This document shows positions 23,400 through 35,287 of a DNA stretch of 64,000 bases, one piece after another. Source of the DNA: Amorphophallus konjac (Eukaryota > Streptophyta > Magnoliopsida > Alismatales > Araceae); the NCBI GenBank assembly GCA_022559845.1, contig CM040123.1:313763933-313827932 (forward strand), read 5' to 3'. The position numbers and the translations under genes are program-made. The notes beneath the pieces were generated by a model, which was given only the letters and a program-made list of their open reading frames with translations, made no database searches and was not told the DNA's origin. Within the stretch, counting starts at the first letter, position 1. Each line of letters starts with the position of its first letter.

Positions 23400-23414
23400 T
23401 TGATCAGAGGCGTT
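23400..23414. other. LINE target-site duplication, left copy
   Basis: TTGATCAGAGGCGTT, repeated exactly at 29754-29768. A T run follows, the complement of the LINE poly(A) tail. Confidence 0.93.
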
Positions 23415-24087
23415 TTTTTTGTTTGTAAACTCAGTCATCTAATAGATCAAAGGGAGAGTGCACCCCCATTCCAGAGGAAGGGAATGTTCTCACTCCACCT
23501 TCTAACCACTATATGCTTTTTTGATTGATATACCAAAAAAATACAACTTCAAAGAGAGGCCATCCTCTTAAGTACAATGAAAAGAAAGAAGAATAAAATC
23601 TATACATCCGCGAGCTGATTATCTACTCTGAATGAGTGAAAAAAGTAAAATAGCCTCGTGCAATTACTGCCTCCGAGCAGTTTCTTCAACTTGCTTCAAG
23701 AATGATACTCCCGGTCCGTGCAATATTCCTAATGGCAGAGAAGATATGCAGCATTTGAAGTCCGTGCAATACCGAGAACTTCAACCTACAGAGTCTGATC
23801 CATGCCAAAAAGAAGCTCGTGCTTGATATGTAAAACGGTTCAAGCATTATTCCTACTGGTAGAGACGGTATACAGCATTAGAAGTCCGTGTAATTCCGTA
23901 AGCTATAACCTGAAAAGTCTGGTCCGTGCCAAAAAGAGGCTCGTGCATAATATACTAAAACCGGTCCGTGCAAATATTCCTACTTGCAGAGAAGATATAG
24001 TGTAAGCACCTCATGCAAGAAGTGCTTTCTGTAAAGCAAATTGCTTAGAAATTCCTCTCACAGCTGTAACCTCCAAACTCTGCCATA
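23415..24087 (-). repeat. LINE 3' UTR with ~125-bp tandem repeats
   Basis: About two and a half diverged copies of a ~125-bp unit lie between 23715 and 24000. Recurring words are GGTCCGTGC, ATTCCTA, AGCATT-GAAGTCCGTG and GCCAAAAAGA-GCTCGTGC. No ORF. The left end is the T run at 23415-23420. Confidence 0.65.
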
Positions 24088-27000
24088 TTACTGATGTCGA
24101 ATGCGGATGTTGGGGATGCATGAAGCATCAGCTGAACTGTATCCTCTCGCCATCAAAGGTAACTCCTTAACTGAGAAATATTCCATATTACTACCCGAAG
24201 AGACTGCATAATTGGCCAAAGAATCCGCTACTTGATTTGTTTCTCTGTATGTATGTACAATGGGACAATGCAATGTGTTAGTAATATCCAGAAGTTTACT
24301 CCACCAAGGAAGAAGAGACCAAGGTGGGCTTCGTTTGTCTTTGAGCATATCAATAAGAGATTTGGAATCATAGTATATAATAGAAATAGGAAAGCTATAA
24401 TGCTGAGCCAGCCTAAGACCATCCAGAAGAGCTCGTCCTTCTGCCACCATATTAGATCCACAACCATAAAAGTATGAGAAACCCAATAGTAATTTACCAC
24501 TAGAATCTCTAAAACAACCACCCCCCTGATGGGCCGGGGTTTCCCTTGCTGGCACCATCCACATTAAGAGAAAAAAGGAATTTGGGAGCAATCCATCGAA
24601 CAATGAGACAAGAAAGAACCTTATGCTTTACAGTGATTCCCAAGGAGATGAGAGCTTGATTGAGAGTATTACCAGCACCATATTTGAAGGTGATCTGCTG
24701 CATTATTTGGATAATATCACCTAAAATTTGATCTACAGTACGAGAGAAATTAATTCTAGAGCCGTCAAACCTGTTGCTGCACCTGTTCTTCCAAATAGTC
24801 CATAAAATCAACATGGCCACTAGCAGAGTAAGAAAACCTTTCGGACTGTTCATACTTGCTGTGTTAAGAATATGTTGTAGACGGCAATTTAGACCGCTTA
24901 AATTGTCTAGAATTGGGCCAAATTTATTCCAAAGAAATGTGGCCATTTCACTATATAGAAAGAGGTGATCAAAATCTTCTACTGCATGAGAGGAAGAACA
25001 ACAATTGCAACAAGATGCAAGAAACACACCACTTTTTTGAATCTGACTGTCGGTTGGCACTGCATGATTGAGGACTTTCCAATAAAATAAAGATGCTCGA
25101 GGTGGGAATTTCCTATGCCACAACTTAATAAGAGGAGAACCAACAGGTTGTCCTTTAATATAACTATGAGTAGACTTGATATCAAATTTTCCAGATGTGG
25201 TAAAGGACCAAATAGAAATGTCATCCCCTTCTTGTAAAGTAAATCTGTTTATTTCAGACCTTAAAGTACTGTCATCAATGGCTTGCCATACATGGTGTTG
25301 ATAGTCTACCATGGCAACTTGAACCGAACAATCTCCAAGCATAGAAACATTTCGAAAAGAAGAAAGTTCTAACAGAGGTTTTTCTTTGATCCAGGCATCT
25401 TTAAGGAAATAAGTGTTTGTACCATTATTAACAATCTTCCGCATACCTGTCATCAATATTAAACGGGCTTTATCAAAGTCTCTAGCCTTGATACCAGTAG
25501 GGAATGGAATTTTGCAAACAGAAATGTGCTGACTTTGCATGTATTTACTTCTTGTAAATTTCGCCCATAAAGAATTGTTATGTAGAGAAGACCATAACTG
25601 TTTGACATAAAAACATAACTGGATGTCCCCCAATCTGCGAATACCCAAACCGCCTTCAGAAGTGCATCGACAAATTTTATCCCAGGAAACCTAGTGTTTC
25701 CTTTGAGTAACTTCCAGACCTTGCCATAAAAAGTTAGCACAAATTTTCTCCACTTGTTTATGAATTGAGTATGGTATAGCCGCTGCACTTGCTGAATAGA
25801 CTGGAATGGAAAAAAGAACCGACCTGATCAGTGTAACTCTGCCAGCCTGTGATAAAAATTTGCTTTGCCATCCAGCAAGTTTAGCATTGACTTTATCCAG
25901 TAAATATTTGAAATGGGGTATTTTTGTTCTGTCTTTGAAAAGAGGAATTCCCAAATAATTAATACTTCCAGTTCTGTGCAGAAATCCAGTGAGCTGACAT
26001 ATTCGATCAACAGCAAGAGGGGGCATAGTTTTAGCAGTTAGGAATAAGCTTTTGTTTGTGTTAATCCGTTGACCAGAAGAAATTTCATATCTCCTCAAAA
26101 ACTTAATCAAGGATTTTATAGATGAAAGACCACCATTCATGAATATAATGGAATCATCAGCATATAAAATGTGTGAAATAGGCATAACATTCCGGGCAAG
26201 ATGATAGAAATTGCATTGGCCAGAATTAAAAAGATGACTGAGACCCCGACTAAGAACTTCCTCAGCTAACACAAACAATGCAGGAGCTAATGGATCACCT
26301 TGCCTTACCCCCCTAGTGGATTTAAAATAGCTGTGAATTTGACCATTAAAGGTAATAGAAAACCAACAGTTCATAAGAAGCTGAGCTATAAGAGAAGTGA
26401 ATCTATTTGAAAATCCAAATTTTCTCAAAACAGTAAGAATGAAGTCCCATTCAATACGATCATAAGCTTTGGCCATATCAAGTTTAATCAGCATGTTGTG
26501 ACCTCGAACCAGTCTATCTATGTCCATGAAAAGCTCCTTAGCTAGCAAAAAGTTATCAACAATAGATCTGCCACTGATGAATCCACTTTGTTGTTCTGAA
26601 ATAATCAATGGAAGAATGTTTCTCAGACGATCACAAATGACTCTAGAAACAATTTTATATGCAAAATTGCACAAACTAATAGGCCTGAAATCCGCAAAGG
26701 AGGAGGGTTGCTTTGTCTTAGGAATTAAACACAAGATAGTGGAGGTAACACCTTTCGACAGACCCCAACCTTGGAAGAAGCTCTGAATAGCATGGACAAC
26801 ATCTGTCCCTACAGTCTCCCAACAGTGAGTGAAAAATCTGCCTGAAAAACCATCTGGACCAGGGGAACTATTACCAGAAAGAGAAAAAACATTGTGTTTA
26901 ATTTCCTCAGGTGAAGGAATAGCACACAAGGCCATGTTCTGTTCTTCAGTGATCATATTAGGAATAACTGAAAGAAGTTGATCATCAATGTTGTGACTTT

Positions 27001-27300
27001 CAGAAGATAACAAGTTTTTGAAGAAATCCACAGCTTCATTCATTAACGCTACTTGGTCCTCCTCCCAGATGCCATCAATTTTCAGCCTATGAACATAGTT
27101 TCTCTATCTTCTTATCTTAGTGAAATGGTGAAAAAATTAGTATTTCGATCTCCATATGTGATCCATTGAATTCTGGATTTCTGAAACCAAAATATTTCTT
27201 CTCTGTGCAGGGCTGATCTCAACTGAGCGTTGGCTTTTTGAAGATTCTCATGATTCTGCAAAGTAGGATCATCATCAAAGCAATTTTGAGCTTGTAACAA
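24088..27300 (-). pseudogene. LINE ORF2 remnant: reverse transcriptase, zinc-binding region, RNase H
   Basis: On the minus strand: linker WFQKSRIQWITYGDRNTNFF, then RT with PGPDGFSGRFF, LIPKTKQPSSFADFRPISLCN, DMAKAYDRIEWDF, GVRQGDPLAPALF and YADDSIIFMN. A zf-RVT-like region follows (WHRKFPPRASLFYWKVLN with a Cys-His cluster) and finally RNase H (NVDGASKGNPGPSGG, DSKSLIDML, NQVADSLAN). This part reverse-transcribes LINE RNA at the nicked target. Lesions: an in-frame stop near 27112, a frameshift between 27112 and 27043, a stop near 25691 and a frameshift near 24520 inside the RNase H Gly-rich motif, at a C run. Confidence 0.92.
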
Positions 27301-27306
27301 ATAAGC

Positions 27307-28218
27307 TTATGCATTATCTTTTGCCAAATGAACATTGCCAAAAATCTCTTTATTCCAAATTTTCAATGCAGCCTTAAGCTTTTTAAGTTTTTCCTGCAGG
27401 GAATAAAAGGGATGGCATGTATCCTCCTGCTTATTCCATTCTTGATTGACAAATTCTAAAAAATCAGGATGATCATGCCACATCTGTTGATAAATAAATC
27501 TACCAGGAGTGAATTTCAATGGATGCAAAGAAATGAGCATAGGAGCATGATCAGAAGGCCCTCTAGCTAAATGTTTAACTGATAGGGTGAAAGGGAAATG
27601 TAACCAGTTAGCATTATACAAAACCCTATCCAAACGGGCTCGAATATGAGAATTTCCAGCTTGATTGTTTGACCAAGTAAAGGTAGAACCAGAATACCCA
27701 GCATCTATAAGTCCAGTAGCTGTGATAAAGCTTTGAAAGTCTATCATTGCAACAGAAGAGGGCATGTTTCCACCAATCTTTTCTTCAGGGGAAGTTATGC
27801 AGTTAAAATCCCCACCAATAATCCAGGGAATATTTACTTCTTTACTGAATTCCATTAAAGAGTCAAACATATCCCTGCGAGAGCTAATGCTGCATGAAGC
27901 ATATATAAAGGTGAAGAACATATATATGGAATTATTGTCCTTAAGAGCAACAGTAATATATTGAGTATGCTGTTCAATCACATCAAGGCATATGTCAGAA
28001 TTATTGAACAACCATATTTTTGAATGAGCACCATTATTTCCCAAAACAGAGTGAAGGTTAATAGTACGGGCCACTTTATAAGACTGACTGAAATCCACTC
28101 GAGGTTCAGAAATTGCAGCAATACAAATCTTGTGCACTTTTATTAGCCGAGCAAGGCTTCTAACTGTAGCCTTATTACCCAAACCCCTGACATTCCACAT
28201 AAGAGCTAAATTAATCAT
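27307..28218 (-). pseudogene. LINE ORF2 start: apurinic-type endonuclease
   Basis: Begins MINLALMWNVRGLGN, the usual start of plant L1 endonuclease-exonuclease-phosphatase domains, and contains IAAISEPR, WIIGGDFNCI, FTWSNN, RARLDRVL and GPSDHAPMLI. This enzyme nicks the target and sets the T-rich insertion preference seen at 23414/23415. A TAA at 27307-27309 ends it; the same frame continues to 27112, so the break is one nonsense change. The start lies 10 bp after the ORF1 stop. Confidence 0.92.
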
Positions 28219-28228
28219 GGGCAGAATT

Positions 28229-29647
28229 TCATGGAAGATGAGAAGCCAATACTTTGGCTTTAGCTCTGGTAAGTCGTGAATCAGAGATCAAATCCCCTGG
28301 GTTAGCTGAAACCTCATTGACTTCAATAACTTGAGGTAAAATAGACAAGTTTGTTTTACTTTGACATAGCATCCGAGAATTTTCTGAAGCTGCCAGCTCC
28401 GAGATTTTACTTAAACTTGTCATTTGGAAGTCTTTAGAGCCCAAATTATGAGAGTTAACCGGTGAGGCAGATTTCTCCACCATCTGAGGCATAAGAGCTA
28501 TTTGGTTTGAAGGCAGCTCCTCAGGGATCACACAATCATTAGTAATTGCTTCAATAATAGAAACTAATGAAGTATTTTGACTTTCAGTGACATTCTTACA
28601 AACATTTAGAGTGCTTTCACTAGGTTCTGAAAAACCAATAACTGAAGAATCACCGAGATTGAAGTTTACAGCAAGTCATGCATCTCCATTCTCTAACAAA
28701 GGTTCCCCCTCATCAACATTTATTTCCGAAGAATGATTCAGAACAGAGAATCTGTTAGCAGCATCTACTATCAACGGTGGACTAGGAATTCTCGACGGCC
28801 TAGGCTTATATTCCTGTCGAAAGGTATTCTTATTTTTCGGAATATTAAGATTACCCAAAGGCTGATGACGATTTGTAAACTTCTTTTGCTTCTTCTTACA
28901 ATTTTCTTCCGAATGTCCAATCTTATGACAATGAGAGCATATAGAAGGCACCCTGTGGTATTTAATCAACTGCCAAAAACCTTTGTCTTCCATTCCAATC
29001 CACATTCTATTTTTCCTCGGCGCAGTAAGATCTAATTCGATACATACTAGTGCCTCTGAAGTATCAGTAATAGCATACGTAGCATCATGAATACGCAGAA
29101 CTGGCCCTATATTCCCTGCTATGGATCGAAGCAAATCCTCATGATAAAAATTAACAGGCAAGTCTGAAAAACCAATCCAAACAGGCACCACCGATGGATC
29201 TGACTCAAAATCAAACTCATGAGACCATCTAAAAAATCTGAATAGAAAGCCTTTGATGAATAAATTCTTCTGAAGAAGAACTTTAATAAAATCAGCCTCA
29301 CATTTTAATCGGATTAAAACATGCTTGGAGTTCATCCGACTAAGAATAAAATCTGAACTAAGATGTAATCTCTGCATCAAATAAGATTTAATCTCAGGAA
29401 TAGAAGGCCGACCATATGAGCACCGGGCTATTATAGCGTTCTGAAGATGACGGCAAGAGATCTGGATCTCCTCCTGTGAGAAATAAACCGCAGGCTCTCC
29501 TTTATCAGTAAATGCCGGAGCCTTCGCCTGAAAAGAAAAATGCAGACGTGGCTGTGTTTCTAGTAGAATCTGGGCATATGATTTCCTTGGGGCTGCTTCA
29601 ACAACTTCAGCATCACAAAGATGAACATCCCCCGCCGTGCCCGCCAT
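28229..29647 (-). pseudogene. LINE ORF1: DUF4283-like RNA-binding protein with CCHC knuckle
   Basis: Starts MAGTAGDVHLCDAEVVEAAPRKSYAQILL. The central part (IIARCSYGRPSIPEIKSYLMQ..., FFRWSHEFDFESDPSVVPVWIGFSDLP) is the DUF4283 domain of plant LINE ORF1 proteins. A CX2CX4HX4C knuckle (CSHCHKIGHSEENC) follows at about residues 237-250. These proteins coat LINE RNA. A TGA at about 28676 ends the frame after 323 residues; the same frame then stays open to 28229, ending SRLTRAKAKVLASHLP. The original protein was about 473 residues, broken by one stop. Confidence 0.88.
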
Positions 29648-29753
29648 GGCCGGCAGGAGGGGGACGCGCTGGGAAAAAACGAAAGGAAAGCGGGAAGAAA
29701 ACCGGAGCTTCTCTCACTAGAATTCTCTCACTAGATCCGTTTATTCAGATTTA

Positions 29754-29857
29754 TTGATCAGAGGCGTTATTTTGTTTTAATTATTTATATAAGCTAGGAC
29801 TCTTATCATTAGTGGATTTATCATCTTATCCCTTTTTCATTTACCAGGGTTGCTACA
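29754..29857 (-). repeat. 3' LTR of element C, second segment
   Basis: Starts with the right copy of the LINE duplication, then continues as 57307-57393 does and ends GGGTTGCTACA. On the minus strand this is the LTR start TGTAGCAACCC. Confidence 0.92.
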
Positions 29858-29893
29858 CCCTCCCACACTTAGAAGAATTTGGTCCCCAAATTC
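29858..29893 (-). other. PPT and adjacent conserved hairpin of element C
   Basis: Minus strand GAATTTGG-gga-CCAAATTC (29875-29893), then AAGTGTGGGAGGG directly before the LTR. Confidence 0.8.
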
Positions 29894-30108
29894 AATTGTA
29901 TAAATATATATACGTGGAGAGTGTAGAGTACATACCCTTTAGAATAAGTCTGGGAATCGTTTCTTCATAGACTCCTCGGTCTCCCATGTGCTTCGTGTTC
30001 TGAGCTCTTATTCCATTGCACCTTGACCATGGGAATAACTTTGTTCTTTAATGTTCGTACCTCGCGATCGAGGATCTTCATGGGCTTTTGTTCATAAGTG
30101 AGATCCTT
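29894..30108 (-). pseudogene. C integrase tail, chromodomain-like, after the third stop
   Basis: After TAA at 30109-30111 the frame continues as KDLTYEQKPMKILDREVRTL and NKVIPMVKVQWNKSS, then shifts frame near 29990 within the EATWE motif and ends in ESMKKRFPDLF. It matches the G1 and B tails, so the native protein extended to about 29945. Confidence 0.75.
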
Positions 30109-32025
30109 TTAAATCACGAGGTCACCATGATCAATGATATGTGACGGATCGTGCACATACTTCTTCAACATAGATATGTGGAATACATTATGAACTTCGG
30201 ACAATAGAGGTGGTAAGGCGACACGGTAAGCAACCTCGCCAACTCTTTCTAGTATCTCAAAAGGTCCGATAAATCTCGGCGTAAGCTTGCCTTTAACACC
30301 AAATCTCCTTATTCCACGTCCAGGTGATATCTTGAGAAATACGTGGTCTCCGACTTGGAATTCGATATCTCTTCTTCTTGTGTCAGCATAAGCCTTCTGT
30401 CTAGACTGAGCAACTTGAAGTCTTTCTCTAATCAACTGAATCTTTTCAGTGGTATCCCTTACCATGTCTGGACATAATAGTTGTTTCTCGCCAACTTCAT
30501 CCCAGCACAAAGGTGGTCGGCAACTCCTTCCGTATAAAGCTTCGAAAGGTGCCATTTGTATACTTGCCTGGTAACTGTTATTGTATGCAAATTCAACCAA
30601 AGGCAAGTGATCATGCCAGCTTCCACCAAAATCAATGATGCAAGCTATGAGCATATCTTCGACTACCTGATTGGTTCTCTCGGTCTGGCCATCCGTTTGA
30701 GGATGAAAAGCTGTACAAAAGTTAAGTCTTGTTCCTAGCGAATGTTGTAGACTCTTCCAAAAGTGAGAAGTAAAACGGGGGTCTCTGTCAGACACGATTG
30801 AGATAGATACTCCATGTAACCTGACTATCTCCTTAATGTATAATGCAGCAAGAACATCAACTGACCATCGACTCTTGATTGGCAAGAAGTGTGTCGATTT
30901 GGTCAATCGGTCGATGATAACCCATATTCCATCATGTCCTCCTTTTGATTTAGACAGACCCATAATGAAGTCCATACCGATATCCTCCCACTTCCATTTG
31001 AGAATTTCTAGATGATGTAGCTTACCGGCAGGCTTTTGGTGTTCTGCCTTGACTTGTTGACACGTGAGACAGCGAGACACAAAGTCTGCCACTTCTCTTT
31101 TCATATTGGACCACCAGAAGGTCCTTTTCAAATCTTGGTACATTTTGGTAGACCCTGGACGAATCGTGTACCTTGATCTGTGAGCTTCATCTAAGATTTT
31201 CTTCTTTAGCTCTGGACAATCCGGTATACAAGTTCTATTCCTGAACATCAATCTTCCATCTGATGCTAACTTGAAATCAGGTTGTTCTTCCATTTTGCCC
31301 TTGATTTCCACTAGTACGGGATCACTATCTTGAAGTCCTTGTATTTCGGATAGCAAATCTAGTTGTATGCTCATATGGGATAATGTGACACACCTACTGT
31401 CCTTATCTATGCTTATATTAAGTTTAGAGAATTGTTCTAGCAACTTCCACTCCTGAATCATACAATTGGCTAATAGTGCTCTCGACTTTCGACTGAGGGC
31501 ATCGGCTACAGGATTACCTTTTCCAGGATGATATTGTATAGTGAAGTCGAAGTCCTTGAGATATTCTAGCCAACGTCTTTGCCTCATATTCAATTCCTTC
31601 TGAGAGAAGAGATACTTAAGACTTTTATGGTCAGAGTATACAATAAACTGCACTCCGTATAGATAATGTCTCCATATCTTCAGTGCAAACACTACCGCAG
31701 CCAATTCTAAGTCATAGACTGGGTAGTTCTCCTCGTGCTTCTTCAATTGGCGAGAAGAGTAGGCTATAACTTTCCCTTGTTGCATTAAAACACATCCGAG
31801 GCCAATGCCAGATGCATCAGTGTATACCTCGAATCTCTCACCTTCAATTGGTAAAGCTAAAACCGGGGTAGTAGTTAGGTGATCTTTGAGAGCTTGGAAG
31901 CTTCTTTCACATTCCTCACTCCATTCATAACGTATCTCCTTGCGCGTTAGTCTAGTGAGTGGTACGGCGATCTTGGAGAAATCCTTGATGAATCGCCTAT
32001 AATAGCCAGCAAGACCTAAGAAACT
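30109..32025 (-). pseudogene. C pol: RNase H and integrase
   Basis: From [30 protein letters not shown] (end of the RT thumb) through RNase H ([66 protein letters not shown]), the HHCC finger ([26 protein letters not shown]) and the integrase core (MDFIMGLSKSKGG, VSDRDPRFTS, HPQTDGQTERTNQ) to the GPY/F region FIGPFEILERVGEVAYRVALPP. RNase H removes the RNA template and integrase inserts the cDNA; the catalytic residues look intact. It is preceded by a TGA (32026-32028) where the family has Arg, consistent with CGA to TGA, and ends at TAA 30109-30111. Confidence 0.9.
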
Positions 32026-32763
32026 TCAGATCTCGCTAGCATTGGTCGGTCTTTCCCAATTCCTTACAGCTTCAACTTTTGATGGATCTACAGATAAACC
32101 GTCCTTTGATATAACATGTCCTAGGAAAGACACTTCTTCTAGCCAGAACTCGCATTTACTGAGCTTTGCATATAACTGATTCATCCTCAATATCTGCAAT
32201 GCAATCCTCAAGTGCTCCTTATGTTCCTCCTTGATCTTGGAATAAATCAATATATCATCAATGAAAACCACTAAGAATTGGTCTAGATGAGGCCTGAAAA
32301 TACTATTCATCAACTGCATAAAGGCAGCAGGGGCATTTGTTAGTCCAAAAGGTATAACAACAAATTCATAGTGCCCATACCTGTTTCTGAATGCGGTCTT
32401 ATAAATGTCCTCATCTTTGATCCTTAGTTGGTGATATCCTGACCTGAGATCAATCTTCGAAAAATACTTGGATCCAGATATTTGATCAAATAACTCATCG
32501 ATTCTCGGTAGTGGATACTTGTTCTTGATAGTGAGATGATTCAACTGTCGATAGTCGATGCATAACCTCATGGATCCATCTTTCTTCTTTACAAATAGCA
32601 CAAGTGCTCCCCATGGGGAAGTGCTTGGTCTGATATATCCTTTCTTGAGAAGTTCCATCAATTGCTCCTTTAGTTCCTTGAGTTTGGCAGGGGACATCCT
32701 ATAAGGTGCCCTAGAAACTGGGCCAGCACCAGGGATCAAGTCAATGGTGAAGGCCACTTCTCT
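32026..32763 (-). pseudogene. C pol: reverse transcriptase
   Basis: RT of Ty3/gypsy type: [104 protein letters not shown] and the catalytic [11 protein letters not shown]. It copies the element RNA into DNA in the particle. All core motifs are present. It is bounded by TAA (32764-32766) upstream and TGA (32026-32028) downstream, both in frame with the neighbouring domains. Confidence 0.92.
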
Positions 32764-33715
32764 TTATGGGGGTAATCCAGGCAAATCTTCCGGAAACACG
32801 TTCGAAAATTCTTGCACAACTGGGATGTCTTCTAGCTTAGTCTCCTTAATGGTGACAAACGCAAGGAAAGATACACATCCTTTCCTTATTAGCTTGCTAG
32901 CTCGGAGAGCCGAAATAAGAGGTGACTTGCTCCGACTCTTAGGGCTAGTATAGACCAGTTCCGGAAATTCCTTGAAAGTAACTTTGCTATTACGGCAATC
33001 CACAGTTGCTTGATACTTGGATAACCAATTTGCTCCTAATATGACATCATAGTCTTTTAGGTCTAAGCATATGAGGTCGATAGGAAGATTTCTTCCCTTT
33101 ATCAAGACTTCACAATTTTGATAATGGTGAGTAAGGTCAACTTCGCTTCCGAGAGGGGTTGAAAGAACTAATTTCATCCATTCCGGTTCCATGGGTAATG
33201 GATTAGCAAACTTCTTAGAAATAAAGGAATGTGAGGCACCAGTATCAAATAAGACATATGCAGACTTGGAACAAACTTTCAATGTACCTTCCACTAGTCC
33301 GCCTTCGTCTTGTTCCGCCTCCTTTATAGCCTGGAGACGTGCATTCTTGGTCACCGGGCGCTTCACGTCACCGGTCTGATCATTGAGCAACAGGCAATCG
33401 GGAATCCGATGATCACGGCTCCCACAACGGAGACAAGCTCCAAGTTTTCTCCAGCATTCATCGGCCTTGTGTCCGGCCTTATCACAATGCTTACATACCA
33501 CCTTAGAAGGTGTAGTGGTGATGGAGAAAGGTTTGGTCTTCTTGAACTTTTGCTCTTGGAAGGGAGTACCTTCATTACTCGGCCTCTTCTTGAAATTGGG
33601 TTTGAAAGTGCCGGAGCTAGTAACATGCTCCTTCTTGTCTCTCCCACGGATCCTATCAGATAGTTCCGTGGCATCCTCCAGTAGCTGGGCTCGTCGTACC
33701 ATTTCCGAATAGACT
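32764..33715 (-). pseudogene. C gag C-terminus (zinc knuckles) and protease
   Basis: On the minus strand from the D insertion: MVRRAQLLEDATELSDRIRG, then two CX2CX4HX4C knuckles (CKHCDKAGHKADEC and CLRCGSRDHRIPDC), then protease with [13 protein letters not shown] and DVILGANWLSKYQATVDC. It ends at TAA 32764-32766 after VFPEDLPGLPP, where the family continues into RT. Gag packages the RNA and the aspartic protease processes the polyprotein. DTG is intact. Joins gag at 53715 in frame when D is removed. Confidence 0.92.
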
Positions 33716-33720
33716 TGTAT
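33716..33720. other. Target-site duplication of element D, left copy
   Basis: TGTAT, repeated at 53710-53714 immediately after the D 3' LTR. Confidence 0.93.
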
Positions 33721-34396
33721 TGTAACGCCCGGTAATTTTGGAATAGGAATAAAATATATACATAAGTATATAATGTTTAATGATTAAAGTTTATTCAAAT
33801 AAATACTTGGTCAAGTGATATTCCTAAAGGGTTGCTCAGATCGAACCTGCCTCTGATACCTAGGACAAGGACTAATAAAAGTTAAAGAACTTATGAGCAA
33901 TAAAATCTCTAAATAGAAGATTACTAAGATCTCAATGTATGTGAGAACTAGCCACACCAAATCAATGAGGTATAGAACCTTAGAGATAGTCTTAAGAGCC
34001 TTATTTATGCATAGACGGAAATACATGCAAGTTATTAAAAGATATAAGTCGTATGTGTAAGGTCTTGACAAATAAACAAGTAAGACTTCCAAACAAAGTA
34101 AACTTGTGTAAAGGAACAAATAGAAATAACTAGTTACAAATATAATTATTAGGCCTTGATAAAGGATTAACATTTTAATGCTAAGCTCCATTGGCCCAAA
34201 CTCAACCCAAGCATTTTACGCTTAATGGGCTTTTTAACACGTTTTATTATCTTCCCCCATATAGGCAATATATATATATATATACATAAGTACATAACAT
34301 AAACCTGTATATATGTATATATATATATATACCTAGAAATAGAAGGAAAGTATATATTATATACGAATGAACAAATAAAAGAGTGAAATGGAAATA

Positions 34397-34612
34397 ACGC
34401 CTCTAGTACAGGCGCTACTTAAAGAATACACGCCCTCAGGGAAGGCGCTAATTATAGAAAGGACGCCCAAAGATAAAGGCGTCAATTCTCAAACGGCTAA
34501 AATAAATATAAATGGCAAGTGAACGTAACGCCTTACACATGGGCGCTTTATATAAGAAACGACGCTGGACAAGGCGTCAATTTAAATTCGACGCCCTTAC
34601 CTAAGACGCTAA
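34397..34612. repeat. Hairpin cluster 1 in the D 5' LTR (U3)
   Basis: Successive short inverted repeats, for example CGCCT/AGGCG (34398-34414) and GACGCC/GGCGTC (34462-34483), followed by weaker copies such as GACGCTGGACAAGGCGTC (34561-34578). Loops are 6-10 bases and AATT-rich spacers separate them. Confidence 0.75.
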
Positions 34613-34752
34613 TTCCTTTCGTCTTCCGTTCGACCCAGGGACTTATCCAGGGTAAGTGATAACTATGGGAAAGAGTTCGAATGTAGTAATAACTCAATCT
34701 TGGAAGTGTTACTTCCACTAGAACTCTAACCCTAATAGGACCCCCAAAATCC

Positions 34753-34760
34753 TATAAATA
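34753..34760 (+). promoter_or_regulatory. TATA box in the D 5' LTR
   Basis: CCTATAAATACC about 1.03 kb into the LTR; the copy in the 3' LTR is at 39458-39465. Confidence 0.6.
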
Positions 34761-34825
34761 CCTTTGATCACCCAAGCCCTAAAACCATTTGATCGATCCT
34801 CTCTGCTACGGTATGATGAAGAACA

Positions 34826-35003
34826 GTAAGTTTTCCTTATAGTTCCCTTTCCCTAATACGGGAAGAATATTGATTATTCTTCCTCTTCCTCTATTACAGG
34901 TTGAAGAAACCTTGACGTCGTGAAGAACAACAGTGAGTTCTTCTTCCCCTGCCTTTCGTTTTTCATCAAAGCTTTTGACCCTTCCTCTTCCTTTCTTCGC
35001 AGG
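34826..35003 (+). other. Two intron-like splice-site pairs in the D leader
   Basis: GAACA/GTAAGTTTT near 34827 with CTATTACAG/GTTG near 34900, then ACA/GTGAGTTC near 34930 with TTTCTTCGCAG/GAAG near 35002. Both are pyrimidine-rich before the AG. These are sequence matches to plant splice consensus only, without transcript evidence. Confidence 0.3.
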
Positions 35004-35287
35004 AAGCTTGGGTATAACGGGAAGAACGATTGTTCTTCATCAACGTCCTCTAAATCTTCTTCTTCTTCCAGAAATCAAGGCTCTATTGCTAACAGAGTTC
35101 ATTTTCTGTCAGAATAGAATTAATCTTCTATTCAAAACCTTCGTCCGTTCATCAGATTATCATCATCAAAGTAGGTTTTCTCAAGACACTGTAGCCCAAA
35201 CAAAGTAATCCAAAATATGTATTAGCATGGCATGCATGTACATGGTTTATTATAGTTTTAAAGCATTTTCTGAAATATTTTGAAAGA

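Larger units (their letters stand above)
20558..23414 (-). repeat. 3' LTR of element C, first plus-strand segment
   Basis: Plus strand starts TGTCACGCCCCGAGCGCGG. It aligns along its length with 54445-57307 and is cut by the LINE at TTGATCAGAGGCGTT. It carries GACGCC/GGCGTC hairpins (near 22070, 22315 and 23265-23410), the CCTACTGAGC block at 20874-20922 (one C lost in CAGGTAAG) and a TATA box at 23124-23131. Confidence 0.92.
23415..29753 (-). mobile_element. Plant L1-type LINE with RNase H, degenerate, inserted in the C LTR
   Basis: Minus-strand non-LTR retrotransposon: short 5' UTR, ORF1 with a nucleic-acid-binding knuckle, ORF2 with endonuclease, reverse transcriptase and RNase H, then a repeated 3' UTR and short A tail. 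A 15-bp perfect duplication flanks it. It appears near full length (about 6.3 kb), but ORF1 has one stop and ORF2 has at least three stops and two frameshifts. Confidence 0.93.

Noticed and set aside
33811..34191. 126-residue minus-strand ORF, also at 38488-38868
   Set aside because: Lies antisense in both D LTRs near the U3 start, hydrophobic by AT-rich composition, no recognised domain; kept as LTR sequence.
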